Part shown: piece after piece, positions 8,527 to 18,295 of the stretch
Layout of the letters: each line of letters starts with the position of its first letter
Position numbering within the stretch: the stretch's first letter is position 1
Assembly: GCF_004138395.1 (NCBI RefSeq)
Contig: NZ_PRLM01000001.1
Span: 112,315-176,314, forward strand
DNA: 64,000 nucleotides
Direction: 5' to 3'
Origin: Candidatus Nanosyncoccus alces
GTDB lineage: Bacteria; Patescibacteriota; Saccharimonadia; Saccharimonadales; Saccharimonadaceae
The notes under the pieces: generated by a model
What the model was told of the DNA's origin: nothing
The model's database searches: none
What the model saw: the letters and a program-made list of their open reading frames with translations, nothing else
Made by a program: the position numbers and the translations under genes

Positions 8527-11500
8527 ATGGACGGAGAAGACGAATCCAATAACGAAAGACGAGGTTTGTTTGACCCGGTGCGTGATGCCTTGGATGAGAT
8601 TAAATCTGGAGCTAAGCCGGATTTTGTGGGGAATGATAGTGGAAGGACTAGTGGGCTTGGTGGCGCTAAGAAGAAAGCTTCGAATAGTGGGGCTGTAGAT
8701 GGCCTAAGATCGGCAGAGAAATCAGCAGCCGGTGGTACGATAGGACAATCTAGTAGCGGAATAGGAAGTGCGAGAGAGAAAGAGACCAAGGCTAGTGGAT
8801 TTTATTCTGGAAGCGGAAAGAGTAGTGGTGGAAAAAGTAGTGTTGGTGGTAAGAAGAAGGCGAAGGGCTGGTTAAAAAAAGGCGGCCCGATGGGGCTAAT
8901 TATTGCATTAATTGTGGGTGTGGGCGGAATTATGGGCGGCTCGCAGTTGTTCCAGCCGTTTAGTTTGGTGGCGCAGTTTCAGGAGACGTTTAATTCGATG
9001 CACGTGTCTGCGAATACCAGGTCGAATGCATTTTTTAGGATGCAGATGGATTCTGGACGGATAAAGAACCCGATTAAGGGGAAAATTTTTGGAGCAGATA
9101 CTTTTAAAATTACCAAGAAACAAGCTGCAAGATTATCGCAGCAGGGGATTGAAGTAGATGATGACTTTGAGGGGAGTGGTATTAGGGTTTTGAAATTTGA
9201 TGATGGAACGGGTGAAATTAGGGTTGTAGCAGCAGACGATGCTTCGGTTACTAAGTTAAACGATATGAATTTGAAGGGTTTTGATACTGATACGGTAAAG
9301 TACAATGCGGAGGCAGTGTCGTTTAAAAATCTATATGCGGATAATACAGATTTTTTTAATGGATACAATAAGGGTTCGATGACTTGGCGGGGGGCTATTG
9401 CAAACTGGTTTGGAACTAGAACTGCAGATTTTTTAGGCAGTAACAAGATTACAAGAAATTTATTCAAAGATTTTCAGGAGAAAGTAGCAGCGGCCAATGA
9501 TGGTAATACTAAGAAGGTAGCTACTGATATGATTGCTCAGAGGACGGAAGATGCAGATGATGTGGGTATGAAAATGACTGGCGCAGAGGAGGATGATGGC
9601 GAAGTAGATTCTGAAGGAAAGCCGGTGGTGAAGGATGTGGACGCGGCTGAAATAGTTCCGGATCAAGGAAATTCTGGGGCCACTTATTCCGGCAAAGAGG
9701 AATCTAGTGGTTCATCGACATACAAAAGGTCAAGTTTAAAAAGCGAGGCAGATGTAAGAACCAAGTTGGACGATGTTGCCGGAAAAGTGCAGAAAGGTGC
9801 TAATATAGCTTGTACGGTACTTAATACTGTCGGGGCAATAAATTTACTAGTAACGGCGAGCGAAGCTTTGCAGATTATTAATTTGACATCTGCGTTCTTT
9901 GAGGCTGTAGATAGGACCAAGGCCGGGGATGGTGACAACTCTCCAATTCATGAGTTAGCTGAATCTTTGAATGAGAAGAAGACAAATGAGCATAAAAGCT
10001 TAGTAAGCAGTGGTGTGGCATGGAATGACGGCGATCAGGACTCTAATTTTACTGATGATGGGCTGACTACTTTGACCACAGAAAAAACTTCGACTCAAAA
10101 GACGGCTATGGAATCTAGTGGAATTGCAGCTTTGTATGGCGGTGGTAAGGTGGATACTAATGATGCGAGTGTGCAGAGCTTCAATTTTTCCGGTAGCATA
10201 AAGCGTATACTTGGAGGAGTGGGCGTGAGCATGGAAGCTTTTGAGGCATGTGCTTTGACAAAGATTGCTGCAAATGCTGTGAGTGCAATTACTAGTGCAA
10301 TTGAAATAGCTGGGTGTATATTGGGCGCAGTAGGTGCTACTTTTACATTTGGCGTGTCGACTTCGGCGTGTGGGCCGTTGGTGGCAAAGGTGGTAAAAGG
10401 GATTGCTTTGAGCGTGGCAATTGGAGTGGTGGTGGCGGGGGTAATTTCTGCAATTGTCCCGTATGTGTCGAGTATGTTGACTAGAGATCTGGTTTCTGAT
10501 ATAGGTGGAGAAGATTTAGGTAATGCTTTGACGTCGGGCGGAAATATGTACCTAGGTAATACCCACCGATATAATGGAGGTTCGTTGGCTACTAGGGAGG
10601 AATATACCGAGTTTGCTTTGGCGCAGAATCAGGTAATTGCGGAGGATGCCAAATACGAGCGTCAGACTAAGGATCCATTTGATATGACTTCTAAATATAC
10701 ATTTATGGGGACCTTAATGACGCAACTGATGAGTTTTGCTAGGGCTACGTCGTTTACTAAAGTAGTAACGTCTAGTAGCTCTGTTATATCTAACTCTATT
10801 GTGGCCTTGAGCCCTACGGCGTCTGCTTATGATGTGGTGGAAAGTTTGCCGGATAATATGGATGAGTATGCAAAAACTTGTCCGTATCTAGCTTCGATTG
10901 GGGCAATTGGCGATGCTTACTGTAACCCGTATTCTATAACTGACTTATCTACTATTAATACTGATCCGTTAGACGTGATTGGCAAATTGGAAGATTATGG
11001 TAGTTTTCAAGAAGGCGAAACTAGTGATGGTAATGTCAAGATTGCTGGTGATTCGGACTTGGCAAAATATATAATGTACTGTAACCAGAGGGAGTCGGCT
11101 TTTGGCGTTGCTGATCAAAATATTGTTAGCGAAGTAAGTGATTGGGGTTCTGTGCGTACGGGCAACTCTAGCATTGATACGGCTACAAATTCGGCCATAG
11201 GTGCGATACCTATAATAGGCGATGTAATAGACGTGGTTAGCAACACGGAAGCTTTGCAGAATGTCGGTTATGTTGGAGGGGAATCCTGTGTGGCAGGGAA
11301 TAATATAAATGAGACTACTCCTTTAGCAACTGCTTCTCCTGATTGGGATAAAGCTAAATATTACCAGAGGTTTATAGAGGATCAATCGTTAGCGGAGTCT
11401 ATTGGGTTAATTGAAGAGTCGGCGGTTACGGCGTTTGTACGTGATTATCGCGAAGATCATCCGCTAGACAATTCTTATGAGGGTATTCTGGCACGTTACT

Positions 11501-11727
11501 CTGGGTTAAGTAAAGATACTGTGGTTGCAATATTGGATATTGTAGAGTATGAAAATTATATTAATAATTATGATCCTACTGAGCGGTATGCATTTGGTGT
11601 ACCGGTGGTAGATACAGAAAAAGAATTGAAGTTTGATAATGAAAATGTTATAGCGAATAATTTCTTGGTGGTGTTAGCTGATAAAATCAGCTATGCTGAT
11701 GTGCGAAATCGAAGCTTCGCTGTGTAG
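8527..11727 (+). CDS. Large multi-pass membrane/secreted protein, unknown family
   Basis: 1066 residues, no family recognised. Residues 1-118 are Ser/Gly/Lys-rich and probably cytoplasmic; a hydrophobic segment follows (about 119-140, GLIIALIVGVGGIMGG). Then comes a polar region with acidic low-complexity stretches (about 340-400), another hydrophobic stretch near 430-460 (ACTVLNTVGAINLLV), a long hydrophobic pair near 585-655 (AGCILGAVGATFTFG..., ALSVAIGVVVAGVISAIV) and a polar C-terminal region of about 400 residues with scattered Cys. The topology suggests a structural envelope or secretion-apparatus component; that is inference from size and topology only. Neighbours (pheST) give no hint. 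Confidence 0.8.
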   Translation: MDGEDESNNERRGLFDPVRDALDEIKSGAKPDFVGNDSGRTSGLGGAKKKASNSGAVDGLRSAEKSAAGGTIGQSSSGIGSAREKETKASGFYSGSGKSSGGKSSVGGKKKAKGWLKKGGPMGLIIALIVGVGGIMGGSQLFQPFSLVAQFQETFNSMHVSANTRSNAFFRMQMDSGRIKNPIKGKIFGADTFKITKKQAARLSQQGIEVDDDFEGSGIRVLKFDDGTGEIRVVAADDASVTKLNDMNLKGFDTDTVKYNAEAVSFKNLYADNTDFFNGYNKGSMTWRGAIANWFGTRTADFLGSNKITRNLFKDFQEKVAAANDGNTKKVATDMIAQRTEDADDVGMKMTGAEEDDGEVDSEGKPVVKDVDAAEIVPDQGNSGATYSGKEESSGSSTYKRSSLKSEADVRTKLDDVAGKVQKGANIACTVLNTVGAINLLVTASEALQIINLTSAFFEAVDRTKAGDGDNSPIHELAESLNEKKTNEHKSLVSSGVAWNDGDQDSNFTDDGLTTLTTEKTSTQKTAMESSGIAALYGGGKVDTNDASVQSFNFSGSIKRILGGVGVSMEAFEACALTKIAANAVSAITSAIEIAGCILGAVGATFTFGVSTSACGPLVAKVVKGIALSVAIGVVVAGVISAIVPYVSSMLTRDLVSDIGGEDLGNALTSGGNMYLGNTHRYNGGSLATREEYTEFALAQNQVIAEDAKYERQTKDPFDMTSKYTFMGTLMTQLMSFARATSFTKVVTSSSSVISNSIVALSPTASAYDVVESLPDNMDEYAKTCPYLASIGAIGDAYCNPYSITDLSTINTDPLDVIGKLEDYGSFQEGETSDGNVKIAGDSDLAKYIMYCNQRESAFGVADQNIVSEVSDWGSVRTGNSSIDTATNSAIGAIPIIGDVIDVVSNTEALQNVGYVGGESCVAGNNINETTPLATASPDWDKAKYYQRFIEDQSLAESIGLIEESAVTAFVRDYREDHPLDNSYEGILARYSGLSKDTVVAILDIVEYENYINNYDPTERYAFGVPVVDTEKELKFDNENVIANNFLVVLADKISYADVRNRSFAV

Positions 11728-11778
11728 CTAGATTAGTTTTGCGGAAAAGTGGAAATAGGGGTATAATATATATTATAT

Positions 11779-12735
11779 ATGGTAGAGCTGGAGAAATTAA
11801 AACAAGAACTAAAGAAGGTGAATGCGGAGTATGCTGGGATTCGTGATGTGCCGGTGGAAAAGCGGGCGGAATTTGGACGTGAGATAAATGCAAAGAAGCA
11901 AGAAATTTTGGCAAGAATAGCTATAGTAGAACAAGAAGCGTTGGATGCGGAGGTAGAATCGATAGATGTAACTGCTTTTACAGCGCCAAATGAACAGGTG
12001 CCGGATGTGTATCCGCAGAGCTATGGGTCCAAGCATCCTTTAATGACCGAAATAGATCGTGTAGCGGAAATTTATCAGCTGATGGGGTTTGATGTGGTGG
12101 AAAGTCGGCAACTAGATGACGAGTATCACATGTTTGATTCGCTGAATTTTGCGAAGGAGCATCCAGCGCGGGACGGTTACGATACTTTTCGTACGGAAGA
12201 GGGTTTAATCCCACCTGCACATACTTCTACTATGCAACATAGGGTATTAAAAATGTATCGCAACAAATTGACGGAAGGTAAAAATATTGCCGTGGTGGTG
12301 CCAGGAAGGGTATATCGGAATGAAGACGTGGATGCTACACATGAGCACACGTTCTATCAATGCGAAGGCGTGTATGTTTCAAAGACTTGTACGATGGGTG
12401 ATATGTTGGGGATTTTGCGTGAGTTTTTCGAAAAATATTATGAGCAGAAGTTGAATATTCGAACGCAGCCAGGGTATTTTCCTTTTACTGAGCCGAGTTT
12501 AGAGTTTATGATTGAGAAACCAAAAGCGCTAGGTGGCAAGAAAGGTGATTTTTTGGAGATGCTGGGATGCGGAATGATTCATCCGAACGTACTGAAAATG
12601 GCTGGAATTGATCCAAGAGAGTATCATGGATTTGCATGGGGCGGTGGGATGGATCGGCTAGTGATGTTGAAATATGGTTTGAGGGATGTGCGGAATTTTG
12701 AGAGTGGTAATCTTAACTTTTTGAGGGAGTTTTAG
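11779..12735 (+). CDS. pheS: Phenylalanyl-tRNA synthetase alpha subunit
   Basis: The 318-residue protein has a short coiled N-terminal arm and the class II catalytic core: SKHPLMTEIDRV, the TSTMQHRVL region of motif 2, GYFPFTEPSLEF and the motif 3 segment AWGGGMDRLVMLKYG. With PheT it forms the alpha2beta2 enzyme that charges tRNA-Phe. The coding start is ATG 11779; TATAAT (11762-11767) lies 11 nt upstream, giving a very short leader. pheT begins 2 nt after its stop. It is slightly shorter than E. coli PheS (327). Confidence 0.96.
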   Translation: MVELEKLKQELKKVNAEYAGIRDVPVEKRAEFGREINAKKQEILARIAIVEQEALDAEVESIDVTAFTAPNEQVPDVYPQSYGSKHPLMTEIDRVAEIYQLMGFDVVESRQLDDEYHMFDSLNFAKEHPARDGYDTFRTEEGLIPPAHTSTMQHRVLKMYRNKLTEGKNIAVVVPGRVYRNEDVDATHEHTFYQCEGVYVSKTCTMGDMLGILREFFEKYYEQKLNIRTQPGYFPFTEPSLEFMIEKPKALGGKKGDFLEMLGCGMIHPNVLKMAGIDPREYHGFAWGGGMDRLVMLKYGLRDVRNFESGNLNFLREF

Positions 12736-12736
12736 T

Positions 12737-15142
12737 ATGAAGATTTCGCTAAATTGGCTAAAGAAATATGTAGATATCAATGTATCAGACGATGAGCTAG
12801 TGCGACTAATTGGTGCGCGGTTGGTGGAAGTGGAAGGTATGATTGACGAGACGCACAAGTACGACCATATATATGTAGTGCGGGTTGAGAGGGTAGAAAA
12901 GATTCCGGATACGCACTTGGCTTTATGTAAGATAAATGTGGGTAAGGCGGAAGCCCTGAGGGCAGAGAAAGATGCGGATGGTTTGGTACAGGTAGTGTGC
13001 GGGGCACCGAATGTGCGTGAAGGGATGCTAGCAGTGTGGATTGCGCCTGGCGCAGTGGTGCCGGCGAGCGTTAATGAAGATGCGCCGTTTGTGATTGGCA
13101 AACGCAAGATGCTTAGTAGATATGAGAGTAATGGTATGTTGGCTGGGGCGGATGAGCTGGATTTTGATGACAAACACGAAAAGATTGCCGAAATTGATCC
13201 AGAAGTGGCGCAGCCGGGGGATGCCCTGGCGGACATATTTGGGCTGAGCGATAAGATTTTGGAAATTGAGAATAAATCTTTGACGCATCGGCCGGATTGC
13301 TTTGGGATAATTGGGTTTGCACGCGAGGTGGCAGGGATATTGGGCGAGAAATTTGAATATGAAAACGTTGGAGAAAGTTTGAAAGTTGATAATTCTGTTG
13401 AGATTAAAATTGAAGACGAAAATATTTGCCCACGGTATAGTGCGGTAGTTTTGGAGAAGCACGGCGAGTTGAAACAAAAGTATCTCACTTGGCAAGATAC
13501 GATTTTGGCGAAAAGCGGAATGCGGCCGGTGGACCCGATTGTAGACGCAACAAATTACTTGATGTTGCTCACTGGGCAGCCTTTGCACGCGTTTGATTAT
13601 GACAAGTTTGTAGCTGTGGGCGGCACTAGAGAGCCAAAGGTTGTAGTGCGGTTAGCGAAAAATGGCGAAAAGCTAACTTTGCTAGATGATAAAGAAGTCG
13701 AGTTGAATGAAAACGACATTGTAATTACTAGTAATAATGTGCCGGTAGCATTAGCCGGGGCGATGGGTGGCAAATCCACTGAGATTGACAAAAACACACG
13801 AAATATTCTTATAGAATCAGCTACGTTTAGTTTGTATAATTTGCGGAAGACACAAATGGCGCACGGGATTTTCTCGGAAGCGATTACGCGGTTCACTAAG
13901 GGTCAGTCACCATATCAGACTTTGCAAGTGGCGGGTGAGTGCGCGAGAATGTTGGTAGATGGTTTCAAAGTATCAGCTGTGGCAGATAATTATAGGAAGC
14001 TGGAAAAAGAAAATATTGTGAGAGTAAGTGCGGATGACATTAATAGTTTGCTTGGTACGGAATATCCTTATGAAATAATTGAAAATGTCTTAAGAAATGT
14101 TGGTTTTGAGGTTTCTTGTGATTGCGGTAAGGACGGCAAGCGTGAGTGCGAAAAGATAAATGTAAAGGCGTCTGCTTGGCGGACGGATATTCATATCAAA
14201 GAAGATGTGATTGAAGAAGTTGGGCGACTATTAGGCTATGATAATATCAAACCAACTTTGCCTTTGCATGGCACGGCGGAGCCGAATAAGATGTGGAATC
14301 TGAAAAAACAAATCCGGGATGTGATGCGGCGGTTAGGCGCAAATGAACTTCTTACGTATAGTTTCGTGAGCGGAAAATTATTAGAAAAAGCGGGCCAAGA
14401 TCCAAAGAATTCGTATAAAATTGTAAACTCTATTTCGCCAGAGTTGCAGTACGTTCGGCAATCTATTGTGCCGAGTTTGCTAGAGAAGGCTTATGTGAAC
14501 CAGAAAATTCCATTTGATAGATTTGCATTGTTCGAAATGAATAAAGTTTATCAAAAAGAGTGGGGGATGGATGTCGAAAATGTGCCGGTAGAAAAAATGC
14601 AGATGGGCATGGTGCTAGCAGAGCGTAAAAATACTGGTACGGCGTATTATAAAGCGAAAAAATATGTGGAAGAATTATTGAAAGAGCTGAACATTTCGGT
14701 GAAGTTTTTGCAGGCTAAAAACGTTGCGACTATGACAAGACCATTCGAGCCGAAGCGGACGGCAGATATCGTGACGGAAGATGGTGAGATAATTGGCGTG
14801 GTGGGTGAGTTTAGAAATTCAGTAAGGCAGAGTTTTAAATTGGCAGAATACTTAGCAGGGTTTGAGTTGGATCTGGATGCAGTATTGGCCCGCGCGAGTC
14901 AGAAAAAAGAGATTTACCTTGGCGAAATCGAGAAGCGTGACTTAACGGTAAAAACATCCGGCACTTATGCGGAATTGGTGGCAAAGATTGAAAAAGTTTT
15001 GGCAGGAAATAGTGTGACGGCGGAGATTACGCCACTGGCGATTTATCAGCCGGATGATGCAAAAGAAAAGAATATTTCGGTGCATTTAGATTTCCATCAG
15101 AAGATTAATAATAAAATCATGCAAGAGCTGGAAGCTTTGTAG
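12737..15142 (+). CDS. pheT: Phenylalanyl-tRNA synthetase beta subunit
   Basis: 801 residues with the bacterial PheT layout: tRNA-binding EMAP-like domain (about 40-155), B3/B4 editing region including LTHRPDCFGIIGFAREVAG, B5 domain, a degenerate catalytic-like core and a C-terminal ferredoxin-fold anticodon-binding domain (about 705-801, GEIEKRDLTVKTSGTYAELV). It hydrolyses misacylated Tyr-tRNA-Phe and positions the tRNA. It is co-transcribed with pheS. Confidence 0.96.
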   Translation: MKISLNWLKKYVDINVSDDELVRLIGARLVEVEGMIDETHKYDHIYVVRVERVEKIPDTHLALCKINVGKAEALRAEKDADGLVQVVCGAPNVREGMLAVWIAPGAVVPASVNEDAPFVIGKRKMLSRYESNGMLAGADELDFDDKHEKIAEIDPEVAQPGDALADIFGLSDKILEIENKSLTHRPDCFGIIGFAREVAGILGEKFEYENVGESLKVDNSVEIKIEDENICPRYSAVVLEKHGELKQKYLTWQDTILAKSGMRPVDPIVDATNYLMLLTGQPLHAFDYDKFVAVGGTREPKVVVRLAKNGEKLTLLDDKEVELNENDIVITSNNVPVALAGAMGGKSTEIDKNTRNILIESATFSLYNLRKTQMAHGIFSEAITRFTKGQSPYQTLQVAGECARMLVDGFKVSAVADNYRKLEKENIVRVSADDINSLLGTEYPYEIIENVLRNVGFEVSCDCGKDGKRECEKINVKASAWRTDIHIKEDVIEEVGRLLGYDNIKPTLPLHGTAEPNKMWNLKKQIRDVMRRLGANELLTYSFVSGKLLEKAGQDPKNSYKIVNSISPELQYVRQSIVPSLLEKAYVNQKIPFDRFALFEMNKVYQKEWGMDVENVPVEKMQMGMVLAERKNTGTAYYKAKKYVEELLKELNISVKFLQAKNVATMTRPFEPKRTADIVTEDGEIIGVVGEFRNSVRQSFKLAEYLAGFELDLDAVLARASQKKEIYLGEIEKRDLTVKTSGTYAELVAKIEKVLAGNSVTAEITPLAIYQPDDAKEKNISVHLDFHQKINNKIMQELEAL

Positions 15143-15148
15143 GATAGT

Positions 15149-15183
15149 TTGCAGTTTGAAGACGTTTATGCTAACATAGAGTT
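15149..15183 (+). promoter_or_regulatory. Leaderless promoter of ftsE
   Basis: TTGCAG (15149-15154), a 17-nt spacer and TAACAT (15172-15177), 6 nt before the ATG. There is no Shine-Dalgarno upstream of this start. Confidence 0.55.
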
Positions 15184-15954
15184 ATGATTTTGTTAGATAG
15201 CGTAACAAAACGATATCCGGGTGACGAAAATCCGGCACTTGACAATGTGTCGCTGCATATAGAACCGAATGAATTTGTGTTTTTGGTGGGGAAGTCTGGC
15301 GCTGGTAAGTCTACTTTGATGAAGATGATTACCAAAGAAGAGAACCCAGATGCCGGCAAGATTATTATTGGCGGGATTGATTTGGACTATGTAAAAAAAC
15401 GTCATATTCCAGGATATAGGCGACGGCTTGGTGTGGTGTTTCAGGACTTTAAACTTTTACCGCGACGTACGGTGTATGAAAACGTGGCTTTTGCTTTAGA
15501 AATTGCCGGTATGAGTGGTAAGGATATTCGTAAGACCGTTCCTAAGGTGTTGGAGCTAGTGGATTTGTCAGATCAGGCGAAGAAGTTTCCGGCTCAGTTG
15601 TCGGGTGGGCAGCAACAGAGGGTGTCTATTGCACGGAGCGTAGCACGCCAGCCAAAGATTTTGATTGCTGATGAGCCGACAGCTAATCTGGACAAACTTA
15701 CTACAGAAGAAATTATTGGACTGTTAAAACGGATTAATGATTTTGGCACGACGATTTTGGTTACTACACATAATGAAAATATTGTGAATACTTTGCAAAA
15801 ACGTGTGATAACTTTGAAGGATGGTAAGATTGTGAATGATCAGAAGAATAACGGTGTTTATAAATTAGATGAGACTCCGGCTCCTAAGGCGCCGGTGCGC
15901 GTGGTGCAGACGCCAGGACATGCGCTAAAACAACGTAGGAGGGTGATACAGTGA
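15184..15954 (+). CDS. ftsE: Cell division ATP-binding protein FtsE
   Basis: 256-residue ABC ATPase with Walker A GKSGAGKST, Q-loop VVFQDFKLLPRRTVYENV (the FtsE-typical string), signature LSGGQQQR, Walker B ILIADEPT and the switch His in TTHNEN. It ends with an extra about 30-residue Pro/Arg-rich tail. FtsE pairs with FtsX to gate a septal peptidoglycan hydrolase from inside the cell. ftsX overlaps it by 4 nt. The two following genes, a coiled-coil CHAP hydrolase and an S41 protease, suggest an FtsEX-PcsB type system as in streptococci. Confidence 0.95.
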   Translation: MILLDSVTKRYPGDENPALDNVSLHIEPNEFVFLVGKSGAGKSTLMKMITKEENPDAGKIIIGGIDLDYVKKRHIPGYRRRLGVVFQDFKLLPRRTVYENVAFALEIAGMSGKDIRKTVPKVLELVDLSDQAKKFPAQLSGGQQQRVSIARSVARQPKILIADEPTANLDKLTTEEIIGLLKRINDFGTTILVTTHNENIVNTLQKRVITLKDGKIVNDQKNNGVYKLDETPAPKAPVRVVQTPGHALKQRRRVIQ

Positions 15955-17033
15955 CGGAAGCAAAAAAGACTATAGTAGAAAAACCGGAGAAATCGGTTGA
16001 CGGGGCGAGTTCTAAAGAAAGTAAGACAAAGAAACTAAAGAAGGTTACTAAGAAGAGTTTGCGCACAATGCAAAAGACGCGGAGCAAGCATCCGGTGCGT
16101 ACGCAGGCGAGGATTGTGAAATATGGTACTAGCGGATTTCGGAGGAATATTTGGTTATCTAGTGCTGCGACTGTAGTGATGGCAATTACGTTGATAATCT
16201 TGTTTGTGACGGTAGTGGCAAGTGTGATTTTGACTAGTACTGCAGATTTAATGAAGGATAAAATTGACATTACGGTGTATGTTAAGCCGAATACTTCGCA
16301 GGAAGTTTTGGATGAGTTGACGTCGATTATCAGTAACGATAAAAATGTGAAGAGTGTAGAGACTTCTACATCGGAGGAAGAGTACGATAAGTTTTTGGAA
16401 GAAAATGCCGAGAGTGATGATGTTATTAACATTTTGGATGAGGACATGCGGAAGTTGATGATTGCGAAAATGCAAGGTACTATGCGAATTAAAGTTTACA
16501 ACGTGGATGATTTGACGAGCATAAAAGACCTGGTGGAAACCGATGAAGTATTTAAACAATACACAGACAAAGAGAAAGCGCCAACTTATGACGTGAATCA
16601 GGCTGAGATTGCCACTATTACCTCGTGGGCAAGGATTGCACGAACTGGGGGATTAATACTAGCAGTGGTGTTTTTGGTGATTTCGGTGCTCATAATTTTC
16701 AGTACGATTAGGATGGCAATTTTCTCACGGCGGGAAGAAATTTACATGATGAAGTTAGTGGGAGCAGAGAAGCGTTTTATTCGAGGGCCGTTTTTAGTGG
16801 AGGCGGAGATTTGTGGCGTTATCGCTGGTGTTGTGGCTGCGACGATAAGTTATTTTGGCTTCATGTTTATGGCTCCAAAGCTATCTAGCTATGGTATTGA
16901 CGTGACGGCGATAACTGATGTGTTACAATCCAATAAGTTGATTTTAGTATATTTGGTATTTATTGCAGCTGGTATGATAATTGGGCGAGTTTCGGCGAGA
17001 TTGGCGGTATCGAAATATTTGCACAAGACATAG
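15951..17033 (+). CDS. ftsX: Cell division membrane protein FtsX
   Basis: 360 residues; GTG start at 15951 with AGGAGGG 7 nt upstream, overlapping ftsE by 4 nt. A Lys-rich cytoplasmic N-terminus (about 1-60) precedes TM1 (about 70-95), a large outside loop (about 95-220) that in other species binds the hydrolase, and three more membrane segments (about 230-255, 285-308, 328-350). The motif SRREEIYMMKLVGAEKRFI is the FtsX signature before the third TM. It should form the FtsEX complex with the gene before it. Confidence 0.94.
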   Translation: MTEAKKTIVEKPEKSVDGASSKESKTKKLKKVTKKSLRTMQKTRSKHPVRTQARIVKYGTSGFRRNIWLSSAATVVMAITLIILFVTVVASVILTSTADLMKDKIDITVYVKPNTSQEVLDELTSIISNDKNVKSVETSTSEEEYDKFLEENAESDDVINILDEDMRKLMIAKMQGTMRIKVYNVDDLTSIKDLVETDEVFKQYTDKEKAPTYDVNQAEIATITSWARIARTGGLILAVVFLVISVLIIFSTIRMAIFSRREEIYMMKLVGAEKRFIRGPFLVEAEICGVIAGVVAATISYFGFMFMAPKLSSYGIDVTAITDVLQSNKLILVYLVFIAAGMIIGRVSARLAVSKYLHKT

Positions 17034-17042
17034 AGCTTGTGT

Positions 17043-17054
17043 TATACTTTCAGT
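17043..17054 (+). promoter_or_regulatory. Leaderless promoter of the CHAP hydrolase gene
   Basis: Extended -10 TGTTATACT (TATACT 17043-17048) lies 9 nt after the ftsX stop and 6 nt before the ATG at 17055. Confidence 0.55.
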
Positions 17055-18224
17055 ATGGTAATGCTTAAAAACAAAAAAAGAATATTTTGTGCGTTAATAG
17101 TTATGGTATTGGTGGCGGTGCCATTTGCGACTACTATCATTAATAATGTGGAAGTAAACGGTATTTCTAGAGCGTGTCAGAACTCGGCGGCCTGTCGTGA
17201 AGCAGTAGAGAAGGAACAAGAAGCTAACAAAAGAGCGGCGGCGGCGGCAAATTCAGCAGATTTGTTTCAGATGAAAGTGAATGAACTATCCGTAGAGATT
17301 GCATCGAGAGAGTCTGAGATTGTACAGACTGAGGTGGAAATAAAAGAGCTAAAAAAGCAGATTTACGAAACTCAACAGAGACTAGAAGAAGAGCAAGAAG
17401 CTTTGGCTGAACTACTAATCAACATGCATTTTGATAGTGATTCTGAGCCGATACAAATTTTGGCTGGTTCGAGTTCGATTTCTGATTTGGCAGAGAAAGC
17501 GGCGCGTGAAGAAGTGGTGAAACAACAGATTAGTGTGTCTGCGGCGGCGGTACGCGACGCTAAACAACAGTTAGAACAGGATAAGGCAGAGGTTGAGGAG
17601 CTGTTAGCTAGTCAGCAGGCTGCGAAGGATGCGTTGGTTGCAAAGCGTGGCGAACAGCAGAATTTGGTGGAAAAATATCAAAATGATGCAGAGGCTTATA
17701 CTGAGGTAGCGAAAGCGGCGCAGGAAGCACAACGTGCGGCAGAGAAAGCAGAGCAGGAGGCGCATCCGGAACTTTATCGTGGTAGCGCTTATACTGGGGC
17801 AAATACTTACCCATGGCAGGGTGATTGTCCGGATAAACAGGATTATTATGGTACAGTGTGGGATGGTTACTATATCGGTGGCTATGTATGTGAGTGCGTG
17901 AGTTATGCTGGATGGAAAGCGTATGAAGCTTATGGTGTGGTACTGGCGTGGGGTAATGCATATAGCTGGGATGATCGCGCGCGGGCTGCTGGTTATACGG
18001 TAGATCATAATCCGGCGGCCGGGACGATTGGCCAAGTGGACGGCGGGGCTTATGGTCACGTATTCTGGGTAGAGAGTGTAAACGGTGATGGCTCCATTAA
18101 TGTAACAGAATATAACAATGCATATGCTACTTATCTATATTCTGGGCATTCGCATTATGGTGATTTTGGTTCACGCACAATTAGCGCGGGAGAAGTTGGC
18201 AGGTATAATTATATACACTTATAA
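17055..18224 (+). CDS. Secreted coiled-coil / CHAP-domain peptidoglycan hydrolase (PcsB-like)
   Basis: 389 residues from ATG 17055. Signal peptide or anchor at about 7-28 (FCALIVMVLVAVPFA), then about 200 residues of Glu/Gln/Ala/Lys heptad-rich coiled coil, then a C-terminal CHAP domain (about 265-389). The catalytic Cys is in GGYVCECVSYAGWKAYE and the His in AYGHVFWVESV. This is the domain order of PcsB, the hydrolase controlled by FtsEX in Streptococcus: FtsX binds the coiled coil and releases the CHAP domain. Its position directly after ftsEX supports that role by analogy. CHAP enzymes cut peptidoglycan as amidase or endopeptidase; which bond is cut is not visible. Confidence 0.9.
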   Translation: MVMLKNKKRIFCALIVMVLVAVPFATTIINNVEVNGISRACQNSAACREAVEKEQEANKRAAAAANSADLFQMKVNELSVEIASRESEIVQTEVEIKELKKQIYETQQRLEEEQEALAELLINMHFDSDSEPIQILAGSSSISDLAEKAAREEVVKQQISVSAAAVRDAKQQLEQDKAEVEELLASQQAAKDALVAKRGEQQNLVEKYQNDAEAYTEVAKAAQEAQRAAEKAEQEAHPELYRGSAYTGANTYPWQGDCPDKQDYYGTVWDGYYIGGYVCECVSYAGWKAYEAYGVVLAWGNAYSWDDRARAAGYTVDHNPAAGTIGQVDGGAYGHVFWVESVNGDGSINVTEYNNAYATYLYSGHSHYGDFGSRTISAGEVGRYNYIHL

Positions 18225-18267
18225 TTATTTGTCTTTTTGTGATAAATGTTTTGATAAAAATCGCATT

Positions 18268-18295
18268 GCATAAATTTTTATGCTAAAATAAGGTA
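18268..18295 (+). promoter_or_regulatory. Leaderless promoter of the S41 protease gene with dyad
   Basis: TGCTAAAAT (TAAAAT 18284-18289) ends 6 nt before the ATG. A 16-bp dyad GCATAAA-TT-TTTATGC (18268-18283) abuts the -10 and occupies the spacer, where a regulator could bind (inference). Confidence 0.55.

Noticed and set aside
12658..13488. 276-codon minus-strand open frame inside pheT
   Set aside because: Antisense shadow of a clearly conserved gene; Ser/Ile-rich composition typical of reverse-frame reading, no start signal.
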